Shown piece by piece: positions 1 to 7,636 of a DNA stretch of 64,000 bases. Within the stretch, counting starts at the first letter, position 1, and each line of letters starts with the position of its first letter. The notes under the pieces are model-generated. The model saw only the letters and a program-made list of their open reading frames with translations. It made no database searches and had not been told where the DNA came from. This DNA is from Dyella_D sp052115385 (GTDB lineage Bacteria > Pseudomonadota > Gammaproteobacteria > Xanthomonadales > Rhodanobacteraceae): contig NZ_JBFRGP010000002.1 in assembly GCF_052115385.1 (NCBI RefSeq), positions 124,001-188,000 on the forward strand. Reading direction: 5' to 3'. The position numbers and the translations under genes are program-made.

Positions 1-1
1 C

Positions 2-1729
2 GATGCCACCGCGCCGGGTGCGTCGTTGCGTGGCGCCTTGACGGTGCCCGTCGGCGCGGCGCTCGGCGGCTACGGCAGCGTGGTTGGCGATGTGGACAAC
101 CAGGGCACCGTGGCGGTGGCGGATGCGCTGGCGCCGTTCGCTGGCGGCACGCTCGGCAATTTCGCCATCCGCGGACAGCTGACCAATACCGGCCTGGTGC
201 GCATCGGCGCCGACCAGGGCGTGGGGCGCGCACTGACCGTGAGCAGCTATGTCGGCCGCAATGGCACGATCGCCATGAACGTGGTGCTCGGCGGCGATGG
301 TTCGGCCGCGGACAAGCTGGTCGTCGATGGCGGCACCGCCACTGGCTCGACTCTGTTGAAGATCACCAACCTGGGCGGGCAGGGCGCTGCCACCGTGTCC
401 GACGGCATCCAGGTCGTGCAGGCTGCCAATGGTGCGACCACCGATGCCGGCGCGTTTGCCTTGAGCGGCGGGTCGTTGAAGGCCGGCGCCTACGAATACC
501 TGCTGGTGAAAGGCGGCGTGACCTCCGGTACGGCGGAAGATTGGTATCTGCGGAATACGCAACCCGCGCCGGCTCCCGCACCTGCACCTGCACCTGCACC
601 AGCACCGGCACCGGCACCGGCACCTGCACCTGCACCAGCACCAGCACCAGCACCAGCACCGGCACCAGCACCAGCACCAGCACCCGCACCCGCACCCGCA
701 CCTGCACCTGCACCTGCACCAGCACCCGCACCCGCACCCGCAACCAGCCCATCAACACCATCCCAACCCGTCGTGCTGTATCGCCCCGAAGCCGCTTTGT
801 ATGCGGCCGCTCCATCCGTGGCGCGCCAGCTCGGCGCGATGCAGCTGGAGAATTTCCATGCGCGCCAGGGCGAGCAGGCGCAGCTGGACGAGCGTGGCGA
901 GTTGCCCGCGAGCTGGGGCCGCGTGTGGGGCGGGCATAGCACGATGTCGCAAGGCGGCACGCTGGACCCGCGTTACACCGGCACGCTGAGCGGCGCGCAG
1001 GTGGGCCAGGATCTCTATGCGGACGAAGGCGCCGAAGGACAGCGCAACCACTACGGCGTATTCGCCGGCTTCGCACGCTCCAGCGGCGACGTGCGCGGCT
1101 TTGCCTCCGGTACGCAGGATCTGGCCGTGGGCCAGTTGCGCCTGGATGCCTACAGCATGGGCGGCTACTGGACCCATCTCGCGCCGCGCGGCTGGTATGC
1201 CGACGCAGTGCTGATGGGGACTGCCTATACCTTCGACCCCACCTCGCGCGACGGCGTACAGGCCACCGCGCACGGCCATGCGGCGACGGCCTCGCTGGAA
1301 AGCGGCTGGTCGCTCGCGCTGGGCCACGGTCTGCGCATCGAGCCGCAGGCGCAGATGGTATGGCAGCACCTGGCGCTGGGCCGCATGGACGATGGCATTT
1401 CCCGTGTTGCGTTCCACAGCGGACAGGCCATGACGGGGCGTGTCGGCGTGCGCCTGGCTGGCACCTGGTCTGCGGGTGCTGCGACATGGCAACCGTATGT
1501 GCGGCTGCATGTGCTGCGTACGACGGGGGCGGACGATGCGACCAGCTTCGGCGGCACTGCGCCAATCGCCACCTCCACCCGCCAGACCCTGGGACAGGTG
1601 GACGCCGGCGTGGCCGTGACGTTTCTTTCCGGCGGCAGCGTGTACGCCTCGGTGAGCTACAGCGAGAACCTGGCGGGCGAGCGGCAGCGTGTGCTGGCCG
1701 GCCGCATCGGCCTGCGCTGGTCGTGGTGA
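2..1729 (+). CDS. Autotransporter (type V secretion), C-terminal part, 5' end outside window
   Basis: The reading frame is open from base 2, so the true start lies left of the window. The visible N-terminal part (to about base 555) is Gly/Ala/Thr/Val-rich and beta-helix-like, as in passenger domains of pertactin-type autotransporters. It is followed by an uninterrupted Pro-Ala linker of about 30 dipeptides (bases 561-745) and then by some 270 residues of alternating aromatic/small residues ending in LRWSW. This fits an outer-membrane autotransporter beta-barrel with a terminal aromatic residue. Such proteins export their own passenger to the cell surface. The passenger's function cannot be read here because most of it is missing. 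The Pro-Ala stretch is unusually long and probably spans periplasm or cell surface as a stiff spacer. Confidence 0.85.
   Translation, partial: DATAPGASLRGALTVPVGAALGGYGSVVGDVDNQGTVAVADALAPFAGGTLGNFAIRGQLTNTGLVRIGADQGVGRALTVSSYVGRNGTIAMNVVLGGDGSAADKLVVDGGTATGSTLLKITNLGGQGAATVSDGIQVVQAANGATTDAGAFALSGGSLKAGAYEYLLVKGGVTSGTAEDWYLRNTQPAPAPAPAPAPAPAPAPAPAPAPAPAPAPAPAPAPAPAPAPAPAPAPAPAPAPAPAPAPATSPSTPSQPVVLYRPEAALYAAAPSVARQLGAMQLENFHARQGEQAQLDERGELPASWGRVWGGHSTMSQGGTLDPRYTGTLSGAQVGQDLYADEGAEGQRNHYGVFAGFARSSGDVRGFASGTQDLAVGQLRLDAYSMGGYWTHLAPRGWYADAVLMGTAYTFDPTSRDGVQATAHGHAATASLESGWSLALGHGLRIEPQAQMVWQHLALGRMDDGISRVAFHSGQAMTGRVGVRLAGTWSAGAATWQPYVRLHVLRTTGADDATSFGGTAPIATSTRQTLGQVDAGVAVTFLSGGSVYASVSYSENLAGERQRVLAGRIGLRWSW
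561..745 (+). repeat. Hexanucleotide-type tract encoding (Pro-Ala)n linker
   Basis: The DNA consists almost only of CCN-GCN codon pairs, mostly variants of CACCTG/CACCAG/CACCGG hexamers, encoding about 30 Pro-Ala dipeptides. Slippage in steps of six bases would keep the frame and change only the linker length. Confidence 0.85.
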
Positions 1730-1733
1730 GGCG

Positions 1734-1958
1734 ATGATCGATCCGGAAGAACTGAGCCTGGGGCAGTTGCCGCGAGCGCTGCGGCGGGAGCCCGACGATT
1801 GGGCGCGCGATGACGGCGAGCGGATGGCGATCTATGCGCTGGCTTATCGGCGCCGCGCGCAAGGCGCGGCCACGCGGGCCGCCGTGGCGACGGCGTTGCT
1901 GTGCCTGTTGACAGCCCGGTGCGCCGGATGGCTCACGCGAAGCGTCTGGCGCCGCTGA
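1734..1958 (+). CDS. Small putative membrane protein
   Basis: A 74-residue ORF starts 5 bases after the autotransporter stop, so the two may be co-transcribed. The N-terminal half is acidic and polar (begins MIDPEELSLGQLP). Residues of about 48-66 form one hydrophobic stretch followed by Arg residues, consistent with a single membrane anchor with a cytoplasmic N-terminus. The 3' end overlaps the convergent exporter gene by 26 bases. I do not recognise a family. The short tail after the membrane segment could mean truncation. Confidence 0.5.
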   Translation: MIDPEELSLGQLPRALRREPDDWARDDGERMAIYALAYRRRAQGAATRAAVATALLCLLTARCAGWLTRSVWRR

Positions 1959-2793
1959 CGCAGAACACGACCAGCACGGTGACCAGCACCATCGTCCAGG
2001 CCACTGGTTCGTGCAGCAGCAGGCCGGCCAGGGCCAGGCCGAAGAACGGCTGCAGCAACTGCAACTGCCCCACGCCAGCGATGCCGCCCAGCGCCAGGCC
2101 GCGGTACCAGAACACGAAGCCGATCAGCATGCTGAAGACCGAGACGTAGGCCAGGCCGATCCAGGCGGAGGTATCGATGCCGGCCCAGCTTGCCGGCCGC
2201 GTCGCCAGTGCAATGGCGAGCATCACCGGCATGGCCAGCGCCAATGCCCAGGAAATCACTTGCCAGCCGCCGAGCCGGCGCGACAGCGTGGCGCCTTCCG
2301 CATAGCCCAGGCCGCACAGCAGGATCGCGCCCACCATCAGCAAGGCCCCTTCGATGGCGATGGCGCCGCCCTGCAGCAGCGCGAACGAGGCGACCGCCAG
2401 GCTGCCCAGTCCCGAGAACAGCCAGAATGCCGGGTGCGGCCGTTCGGCGCCGCGCAGCACGCCGAACAAGGCGGTGGCCAGCGGCAGCAGGCCGATGAAC
2501 ATGATCGATTGCGCGGAGGTGATGTGCTGCAGCGCCAGCGCGGTGAGCAGCGGGAAGCCGACCACCACGCCGATGGCGACGATGGCGAGCGATACGAGGT
2601 CGGCGCGCGAGGGGCGTTTTTCACGCAAGGCACCGAGCAACAGCAGTCCGAGCGCAGCAGCGATCACGGCGCGTGCGGAAGTCAGGAACCATGGCGAGAA
2701 ACCCATCACCGCGACGCGCGTGGCAGGCAGCGAGCCGCTGAAGATCACCACGCCGAGCAGGCCGCTGCCCCGGCCTTTGGAGGTTGTCTGCAT
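1933..2793 (-). CDS. EamA/DMT-family permease
   Basis: The 286-residue protein consists of about ten closely spaced hydrophobic segments arranged as two similar halves, the usual build of drug/metabolite transporter (EamA) exporters in the inner membrane. The start at 2793 gives MQTTSKGRG and is preceded by AAGGA at a good distance. A longer reading to 2946 would run through a dispersed palindromic repeat, so it was not used. Near the C-terminus the sequence QLQLLQPFFGLALAGLLLHE matches the last conserved helix pair of the family. The substrate cannot be told. The gene converges on, and overlaps by 26 bases, the small membrane protein gene. Confidence 0.85.
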   Translation of the reverse strand: MQTTSKGRGSGLLGVVIFSGSLPATRVAVMGFSPWFLTSARAVIAAALGLLLLGALREKRPSRADLVSLAIVAIGVVVGFPLLTALALQHITSAQSIMFIGLLPLATALFGVLRGAERPHPAFWLFSGLGSLAVASFALLQGGAIAIEGALLMVGAILLCGLGYAEGATLSRRLGGWQVISWALALAMPVMLAIALATRPASWAGIDTSAWIGLAYVSVFSMLIGFVFWYRGLALGGIAGVGQLQLLQPFFGLALAGLLLHEPVAWTMVLVTVLVVFCVSGARRFA

Positions 2794-2909
2794 TTGGAAG
2801 TCCTTGGGTGGGGCATGTCTTGAAGTCGAAACGATAAACCGAGCGCTCACTATGCCTGCGGCTGGAACGTGCATGGATTGGGGCGAAGCTGGGGCAATCG
2901 CGCATGGCT

Positions 2910-3044
2910 CGTCATCCCGGCGCAGGCCGGGATCCAGTGGCGTCAAGGCGCGATTGTCGCCGTGCAGCCCAAGGGCCCATCTTGCGCCGACGCATTTTCA
3001 TCCAGCGCATCGCCACTGGATTCTGGCCTGCGCCGGGATGGCGC
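2910..3044. repeat. Dispersed palindromic repeat (copy 1)
   Basis: The arms CGTCATCCCGGCGCAGGCC (left) and its inexact reverse complement ending at about 3044 bracket some 70 bases. The same arm sequence recurs near 8520 and 44041 and, in variant form, near 16260. It sits in the 366-base gap between the exporter gene and the TPR-like gene, which otherwise holds only the two promoters expected for divergent genes. Confidence 0.75.
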
Positions 3045-3159
3045 ATGAGGAGAGGTCGCAGCAGGTCTTGGAGCAGCCGGCAGGGCTGGGGATTTATCCG
3101 GACATGCACGACAATGCCGCACACAGGAAATCTTTCTTCACTCACAAGGAGCAAGTGCG

Positions 3160-3873
3160 ATGGGCCTGTTGGACAAGCTGTTCGGCAAGAAATCCCGCGA
3201 TACCGATGCGCCCGCGCCTGCGGCGTCGAACAGCGAGGCGCAGGAAGGCGGCGATATCGTCGCGGAGCTCGCTCCGGCCCTGAAGGCCCACCAGGACGGC
3301 CGCCATGACGAGGCCGTCGCCATCGCCAGCCCCTATGTCGATCAGTTCGCGGATGCCAATCGTCTGTGCGCGCTGGCGCGTTCGGCGCAGCAGCGCTATC
3401 TGGAGGCTTTTCCGTACTGGCTGGCACTGTTTCAGCAGGAACCGAGCGCGCATAACGCCCTGCAACTGGCCACCACCTCGGTGATGTGCGGCGAGGTGCA
3501 TCGCGGCGAGGCGTGGCTGATGAAGTTCGACGAGATCAACCAGGAGTCGAGCGAGCTTTCACCCGTCACTGCGCGCACCAACTTCATCTCCGCACTCGAT
3601 CAGCGTGGTCTTCAGGCCGAGGCGTTGCCGCATCTGAGCTGGGTGCGCGACGTCTATGCCCACGTGCGCATCACCGATTCGCACTTTCTGTGGACGCGCG
3701 GCATTCCATTTTTCCCGGGTTTTCTCGAGCGCAGCTTGCCCATCCTCCAGGCCAGCCTGCCGGCGGTGGACATCTGCCGATGGTATGGCGAGTTGACCGG
3801 CAAGCTGGACGAAGAAGGGGAAGCACAGCTCGGTGCGTGGATGCAGCGGCTGGCTGCGCCGGCCGGGAGCTGA
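3160..3873 (+). CDS. TPR-like cytoplasmic protein of unknown function
   Basis: This 237-residue protein has no signal peptide. After a short basic N-terminus (MGLLDKLFGKK) and an Ala/Asp-rich linker, residues of about 30-230 are helical, with repeating small/aromatic patterns (for example LAPALKAHQDGRHDEAVAIA, ARSAQQRYLEAFPYW) typical of tetratricopeptide-like repeats. Such repeats usually mediate protein contacts. The start is supported by AAGGAG 7 bases upstream. It stands alone, convergent with metE. The N-terminus resembles those of membrane- or machine-associated adaptor proteins, but no partner is visible nearby. Confidence 0.7.
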   Translation: MGLLDKLFGKKSRDTDAPAPAASNSEAQEGGDIVAELAPALKAHQDGRHDEAVAIASPYVDQFADANRLCALARSAQQRYLEAFPYWLALFQQEPSAHNALQLATTSVMCGEVHRGEAWLMKFDEINQESSELSPVTARTNFISALDQRGLQAEALPHLSWVRDVYAHVRITDSHFLWTRGIPFFPGFLERSLPILQASLPAVDICRWYGELTGKLDEEGEAQLGAWMQRLAAPAGS

Positions 3874-3886
3874 GCTTCCGGCTGCA

Positions 3887-3916
3887 AGGAACGCCAGGCG
3901 TACAGCTGGCGTTCCT
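3887..3916. terminator. Hairpin between convergent genes
   Basis: AGGAACGCCAG pairs perfectly with CTGGCGTTCCT across an 8-base loop. It lies between the ends of the TPR-like gene and metE. No T-run follows, so any termination would be weak or Rho-dependent; it may serve both strands. Confidence 0.5.
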
Positions 3917-3924
3917 CGCCATCG

Positions 3925-6216
3925 TCACACCGCCGCCATCACCCGCTCACGCATGACGCGCGCCGCCTCCACCAGCGCCACCAACGCCTTGCGCGTTTCA
4001 TCCCAGCCACGCGTCTTCAAGCCGCAATCGGGATTCACCCACAACTGCTCCGGACTGAGCACCTCGCTGGCCTTCTCCAGCAACCCGACCATCTCCGCCA
4101 CGTCCGGCACGCGCGGCGAATGGATGTCGTAGACACCGGGGCCGATCTCGTTGGGATAGCGGAAGCGCACGAAGGCATCGAGCAGTTCCATGCGCGAGCG
4201 CGAGGTCTCGATCGAGATCACGTCGGCATCCATCGCGGCCACGGCCTCGATGATGTCGTTGAACTCCGAGTAGCACATATGGGTGTGGATCTGCGTGTCG
4301 TCGGCGACGCCGGCGGCGGCGAGGCGGAAGCTCTCCACCGCCCAGGCCAGATAGCCGGCCCAGTCCGCGCGGCGCAGCGGCAGGCCTTCGCGCAGCGCCG
4401 GCTCGTCGATCTGGATGATGCGGATGCCGGCCGCTTCCAGATCCAGCACTTCGTCGCGCAGGGCCAGCGCCAACTGGCGGCAGGTGGTGGCGCGCGGCTG
4501 GTCGTCGCGCACGAAGGACCACTGCAGCACGGTGACCGGGCCGGTCAGCATGCCCTTCATCGGCCGCTGGGTGAGCGATTGCGCATAGGTGGACCAGCGC
4601 ACGGTCATCGGTGCCGGCCGCTGCACGTCGCCGTAGATGACCGGCGGCTTGACGCAGCGCGAGCCGTAACTTTGCACCCAGCCGTGCTTGGTGAAGACGA
4701 AGCCGTCGAGCTGTTCGCCGAAGTATTCCACCATGTCGTTGCGTTCGAACTCGCCGTGCACCGGCACGTCGATGCCGATCTCTTCCTGGAAGCGCACGCA
4801 CTCGGCGGTCTGGGTGGCGATCAGTTCATCGTAGTCCGCCGCGGACAGCTGGCCCGACTTGTAGCGGGCGCGCGCCTCGCGCACTTCCTTGGTTTGCGGG
4901 AAGGAACCGATCGTGGTGGTCGGGAACAGCGGCAGGTCGAAGCGCCGCTGCTGCTTGGCGCGGCGGAAGGCGTAGGTGGAACGGCGGTGCGCGGCCGCGG
5001 CGTCCAGGTTGGCCAGGCGTTGCGCCACCTGCAGCCGGTGCACCTTGGTCGAGCCCTTGCGCGCGGCGACCAGCTCGCGTGCCCGTTCCAGGGCCGGGTA
5101 GGCGGTGACCACGCCCTTGCACATGTCCGCCACCGTGCGCAGTTCCTCGATCTTCTGCCGCGCGAAGGCCAGCCAGGCGTGCACGTCCGACGGCAGCGCT
5201 TTCTCCAGCGTGGCGTCGACCGGCACGTGCAGCAGCGAGCAGGACGGCGCCAGCCACACGCGCTGCTTGCCGAGGCGTTCGATCGCCACGCGCGTGATGG
5301 CCATGGCCCGGTCCAGGTCAGCACGCCACACGTTGCGGCCGTCCACTACGCCGAGCGACAGCACGCGTTCCGCCGGCAGCGTTTCCAGCACGGCATCGAG
5401 TTGGGCGGGCGCGCGCACCAGGTCGACATGCAGGCCGTCGACCGGCAATTCGTGCGCCAACCGCAGGTTGTCGCCGAGCGCGCCGAAGTAGGTGGCCAGC
5501 AGCAGTTTCGGCCGCGCGGCGCGGGCCAGCGCCGCGTAGGCCGTGCGGTAGGCGGTGGCATCGTCGTGGTCCAGATCGAGCACCAGGCAGGGCTCGTCGA
5601 TCTGCACCCATTCGGCGCCGGCCTCGTGCAGCTTGCCCAGCAGTTCGGTGTAGATACCCAGCAGGCGGTCGAGCAGGGCGAGGCGATCGCTGCCGTCGGT
5701 GGTCTTGGACAGCAGCAGGAAGCTGACCGGCCCCAGCAGCACCGGCCGCGCCGCATGGCCGAGCGCTTTCGCCTCGAGGAACTCCGCGACGGGTTTGTCG
5801 TGGCGCAGGCGGAACGCCTGTCCGGCCTGCAGCTCGGGGACGATGTAGTGGTAGTTGGTGTCGAACCACTTGGTCATTTCCAGCGCGTGCAGGTCCAGAC
5901 CCTCGCGCTGCGTGCCGCGGGCCATGGCGAAGTAGCCGGCCAGCGGGTCGGCATCGGCCAGGGCGCGGTAGCGTGCGGGAATCGCGTCGAACAGGAAGGC
6001 CGTGTCGAGCACGTGGTCGTACAGCGAGAAGTCGTTGCACGGCACCACGTGCGCGCCGGCTTCGCGCTGCAGTTGCCAATGGCGCTCGCGCAGTTGGCGC
6101 GCGCTGTCCAGCAGTTGCGGCCGTAGCGCCGCGTCGCGCCAGTAGGCTTCCAGGGCTTGCTTGAGCTCGCGCCGCGCACCCATGCGCGGGAAGCCGAGAT
6201 TGGTAACGGTGGTCAT
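3925..6216 (-). CDS. metE: Cobalamin-independent methionine synthase
   Basis: The 763-residue protein has the usual MetE length. It transfers a methyl group from 5-methyltetrahydropteroyl-triglutamate to homocysteine to make methionine, without B12. The N-terminus (TTVTNLGFPRMGARRELK) and the second half starting at LPLFPTTTIGSFPQTKEVR mark the two TIM-barrel domains. The zinc site is visible as H-x-C in THMCYSEFND, Glu in ISIETSRS and Cys in NPDCGLKTRGW. The start at 6216 follows GAGGAG; longer readings run into the riboswitch leader. Expression is expected to be shut off by cobalamin through that leader, which implies that the cell also has a B12-dependent enzyme (MetH) elsewhere. Confidence 0.98.
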   Translation of the reverse strand: MTTVTNLGFPRMGARRELKQALEAYWRDAALRPQLLDSARQLRERHWQLQREAGAHVVPCNDFSLYDHVLDTAFLFDAIPARYRALADADPLAGYFAMARGTQREGLDLHALEMTKWFDTNYHYIVPELQAGQAFRLRHDKPVAEFLEAKALGHAARPVLLGPVSFLLLSKTTDGSDRLALLDRLLGIYTELLGKLHEAGAEWVQIDEPCLVLDLDHDDATAYRTAYAALARAARPKLLLATYFGALGDNLRLAHELPVDGLHVDLVRAPAQLDAVLETLPAERVLSLGVVDGRNVWRADLDRAMAITRVAIERLGKQRVWLAPSCSLLHVPVDATLEKALPSDVHAWLAFARQKIEELRTVADMCKGVVTAYPALERARELVAARKGSTKVHRLQVAQRLANLDAAAAHRRSTYAFRRAKQQRRFDLPLFPTTTIGSFPQTKEVREARARYKSGQLSAADYDELIATQTAECVRFQEEIGIDVPVHGEFERNDMVEYFGEQLDGFVFTKHGWVQSYGSRCVKPPVIYGDVQRPAPMTVRWSTYAQSLTQRPMKGMLTGPVTVLQWSFVRDDQPRATTCRQLALALRDEVLDLEAAGIRIIQIDEPALREGLPLRRADWAGYLAWAVESFRLAAAGVADDTQIHTHMCYSEFNDIIEAVAAMDADVISIETSRSRMELLDAFVRFRYPNEIGPGVYDIHSPRVPDVAEMVGLLEKASEVLSPEQLWVNPDCGLKTRGWDETRKALVALVEAARVMRERVMAAV

Positions 6217-6287
6217 GCTGCACTCCTCGATTCGTGGTGAATGAGGAACGAAGGAACCGCGCAGCCGCGAGTGTTTCGCGGATACGC

Positions 6288-6335
6288 GCGCGACCTTCGC
6301 CCCCGCGGGCGAACCGGGCTGGCGCAAGGTCGCGC
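6288..6335 (-). promoter_or_regulatory. Leader hairpin between riboswitch and metE
   Basis: In the metE leader, GCGCGACCTT and AAGGTCGCGC form a 10-base-pair stem, with a second small stem (TTCGCC/GGGCGAA) inside. It lies downstream of the aptamer in the transcript, where an expression platform (terminator or anti-sequester) is expected. It has no clear U-run, so translational or Rho-dependent control is possible. Confidence 0.4.
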
Positions 6336-6431
6336 AGGAGCGAACGGCCACGGCAAAACCATGGCGCGCAGCCCCAGCCGCTTCCCCGCGGAAGCTCCAG
6401 GTCAAGCGGGAAGCTCGCGCTTCCCGGCCGG

Positions 6432-6632
6432 GGCAGGTCTTCGGGCTCGTGGACGAGAGGCGCGAACGCCTCGCCTACTGCTCGCCGCTTCCCGGCCGGT
6501 TTCACAAGGCCAGTGCTTCTGACGAGGGTCGTTTCCACACACCGCTGCGGGGCAGCGCCGGAATTGGCCGTAAGGCCGCACCGGCTTCCCTTTTAATCCA
6601 TCCTTTCATCGCGATGAAAGGATGGGAACCAC
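6432..6632 (-). promoter_or_regulatory. Cobalamin riboswitch upstream of metE
   Basis: Read on the minus strand, the leader contains the ordered conserved blocks of the cobalamin aptamer: GGTTCC, TTAAAAGGGAAGCCGGTG, a B12-box-like GGCGCTGCCCCGCAGCGGTG, GCACTGGCC, GGGAAG and finally GAGCCCGAAGACCTGCC. The order and spacing fit the AdoCbl/MeCbl class. It lies about 215 bases before the metE start, and cobalamin binding should repress metE. Confidence 0.93.
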
Positions 6633-6735
6633 CAGCGGGGTGGAAGTTAGGTCCAGGGCAGGGGGTTCGTCAAGCGGAAGGAGGTGAGGAGAGCAGCCCT
6701 GGCTGGGCTGCTCCCGCGGGCCTGGAACGGTTTGC

Positions 6736-6981
6736 TCAGCCTTCCTTGTACTGGCGCAGCGCGACCGGCTCCCAGCGTTCCGTCGAGGGGATGTTCTTGA
6801 AGGTCCGCACCCACGCCTCGGGCACCATCGGCTGCGGCGTACCCACGGTGGGAATGGTGGCGCCGGCGATCGGCGCGCCCGGATAGGTGGACCAGGGGTT
6901 GAGCAGCACCTGGTTAGGCCGTGCCCGCCAGAAAGGCGGTGTCCGCCAGGAAGGCCGCGCCGGCGCGGAAAGTCGCGGCAA
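6736..6981 (-). pseudogene. Possible gene remnant (3' end only)
   Basis: The last 60 or so codons of this frame read like real protein (PNQVLLNPWSTYPGAPI, then PMVPEAWVRTFKN and a stop), with normal amino-acid variety unlike most shadow frames here. Upstream of about 6915 the frame enters Lys/Ala-coding DNA of the other strand and loses protein character. I take it as the C-terminal leftover of an unrecognised gene cut by rearrangement; it could also be a chance frame. Confidence 0.3.
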
Positions 6982-7076
6982 AGGAGGCCGCGAAGCCAGC
7001 CAAGGCGAAACCCGCCAAGCGCGCGGTCGCCAAGGCTGCAGTCGCCAAGGCCGCGACCAAGCGCGGCGCCCGATAG
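6921..7076 (+). CDS. Short Lys/Ala-rich histone H1-like ORF or tail remnant
   Basis: After an in-frame stop at 6915 a GTG-started frame of 51 residues runs to TAG at 7074. It consists almost only of Ala, Lys, Arg, Pro and Val, with repeats such as KPAKAKPAKRAVAKAAVAKA. This resembles AlgP/histone H1-like tails and the C-terminal tail of the 1422-residue eCIS protein at 24557-28825. No good ribosome binding site is seen, so it may be the leftover tail of a larger gene rather than a real one. Confidence 0.35.
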   Translation: MPARKAVSARKAAPARKVAAKEAAKPAKAKPAKRAVAKAAVAKAATKRGAR

Positions 7077-7087
7077 CGGGGAGGGCA

Positions 7088-7114
7088 TGTCACATCCGCG
7101 GCCCCTGTCTCGTC
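7088..7114 (+). promoter_or_regulatory. ECF41-type promoter
   Basis: TGTCACA (7088-7094), a 16-base spacer, then CGTC (7111-7114) matches the known ECF41 recognition pattern. It lies 33 bases before the AhpD-like gene, which is transcribed with an ECF41 sigma gene, so the module probably activates itself. Confidence 0.75.
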
Positions 7115-7147
7115 CCAGCTTCGGGACCAACACAGGAGACCCCGCCC

Positions 7148-7636
7148 ATGTCCAGCAAGACCCCCAGGCTCAACCTCGTCACCGCCGCGCCCGTGCTGCT
7201 GAAGGAATACCAGAAGGCGATGATCGCCCTGGCCGCATCCGCCAGCCTGGAGCCGGGCCTGTCCGAACTCGTGCAGATCCGTGTTTCGCAGATCAACGGC
7301 TGCGCGCATTGTCTCAATCTGCACTTTGCCGAAGCGCGCGAGAAGGGTGAGAGCGAGCAGCGCCTGTTCCTCGTCGCCGCCTGGCGCGATGCGCCTTGCT
7401 ACAGCGAGCGGGAACGCGCGGCGCTGGGCTGGGCCGAGGTGCTGGCACGCTTGTCCGAAGGTGCCGATCCCGAGCAGGCCTACACGGCGCTCAAGGCCCA
7501 TTTCAGCGAGGAGGAGCAGGTGAAGCTCAGCGTGATCGTCAACATCATCGGCGGCTGGAACCGCCTTGCCGTCGGTTTCGGCGTGTTCGCCGAGGCGGCC
7601 GAGGTCAGGGCGTCGGCGCGCGCCGCGGCCGCCTGA
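7148..7636 (+). CDS. AhpD-like carboxymuconolactone decarboxylase-family protein
   Basis: The 162-residue protein has the all-helical AhpD/CMD fold signature. The pair CAHC followed by NLHFAEAREKGE gives the C-x-x-C-x(3)-H type redox or proton-relay site of alkylhydroperoxidase AhpD-like proteins. A related later part (ALGWAEVLARLSEG...) and VNIIGGWNRLAVGF follow. It probably acts as a small cytoplasmic peroxidase/oxidoreductase. The stop overlaps the start of the sigma-factor gene (TGATG), and a matching promoter lies upstream. ECF41 sigma factors are known to sit next to genes of exactly this type (COE: carboxymuconolactone decarboxylase, oxidoreductase or epimerase), which they control. 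Confidence 0.9.
   Translation: MSSKTPRLNLVTAAPVLLKEYQKAMIALAASASLEPGLSELVQIRVSQINGCAHCLNLHFAEAREKGESEQRLFLVAAWRDAPCYSERERAALGWAEVLARLSEGADPEQAYTALKAHFSEEEQVKLSVIVNIIGGWNRLAVGFGVFAEAAEVRASARAAAA

Noticed and set aside
1933..2946. Longer start (2946) for the EamA gene
   Set aside because: The extra 51 codons run through the dispersed repeat; Met at 2793 has a proper ribosome binding site and leads directly into the first membrane segment.
4120..6126. A 668-codon plus-strand frame opposite metE
   Set aside because: metE is certain on the minus strand, and this frame has shadow composition (Gln/His/Arg/Ala/Gly).
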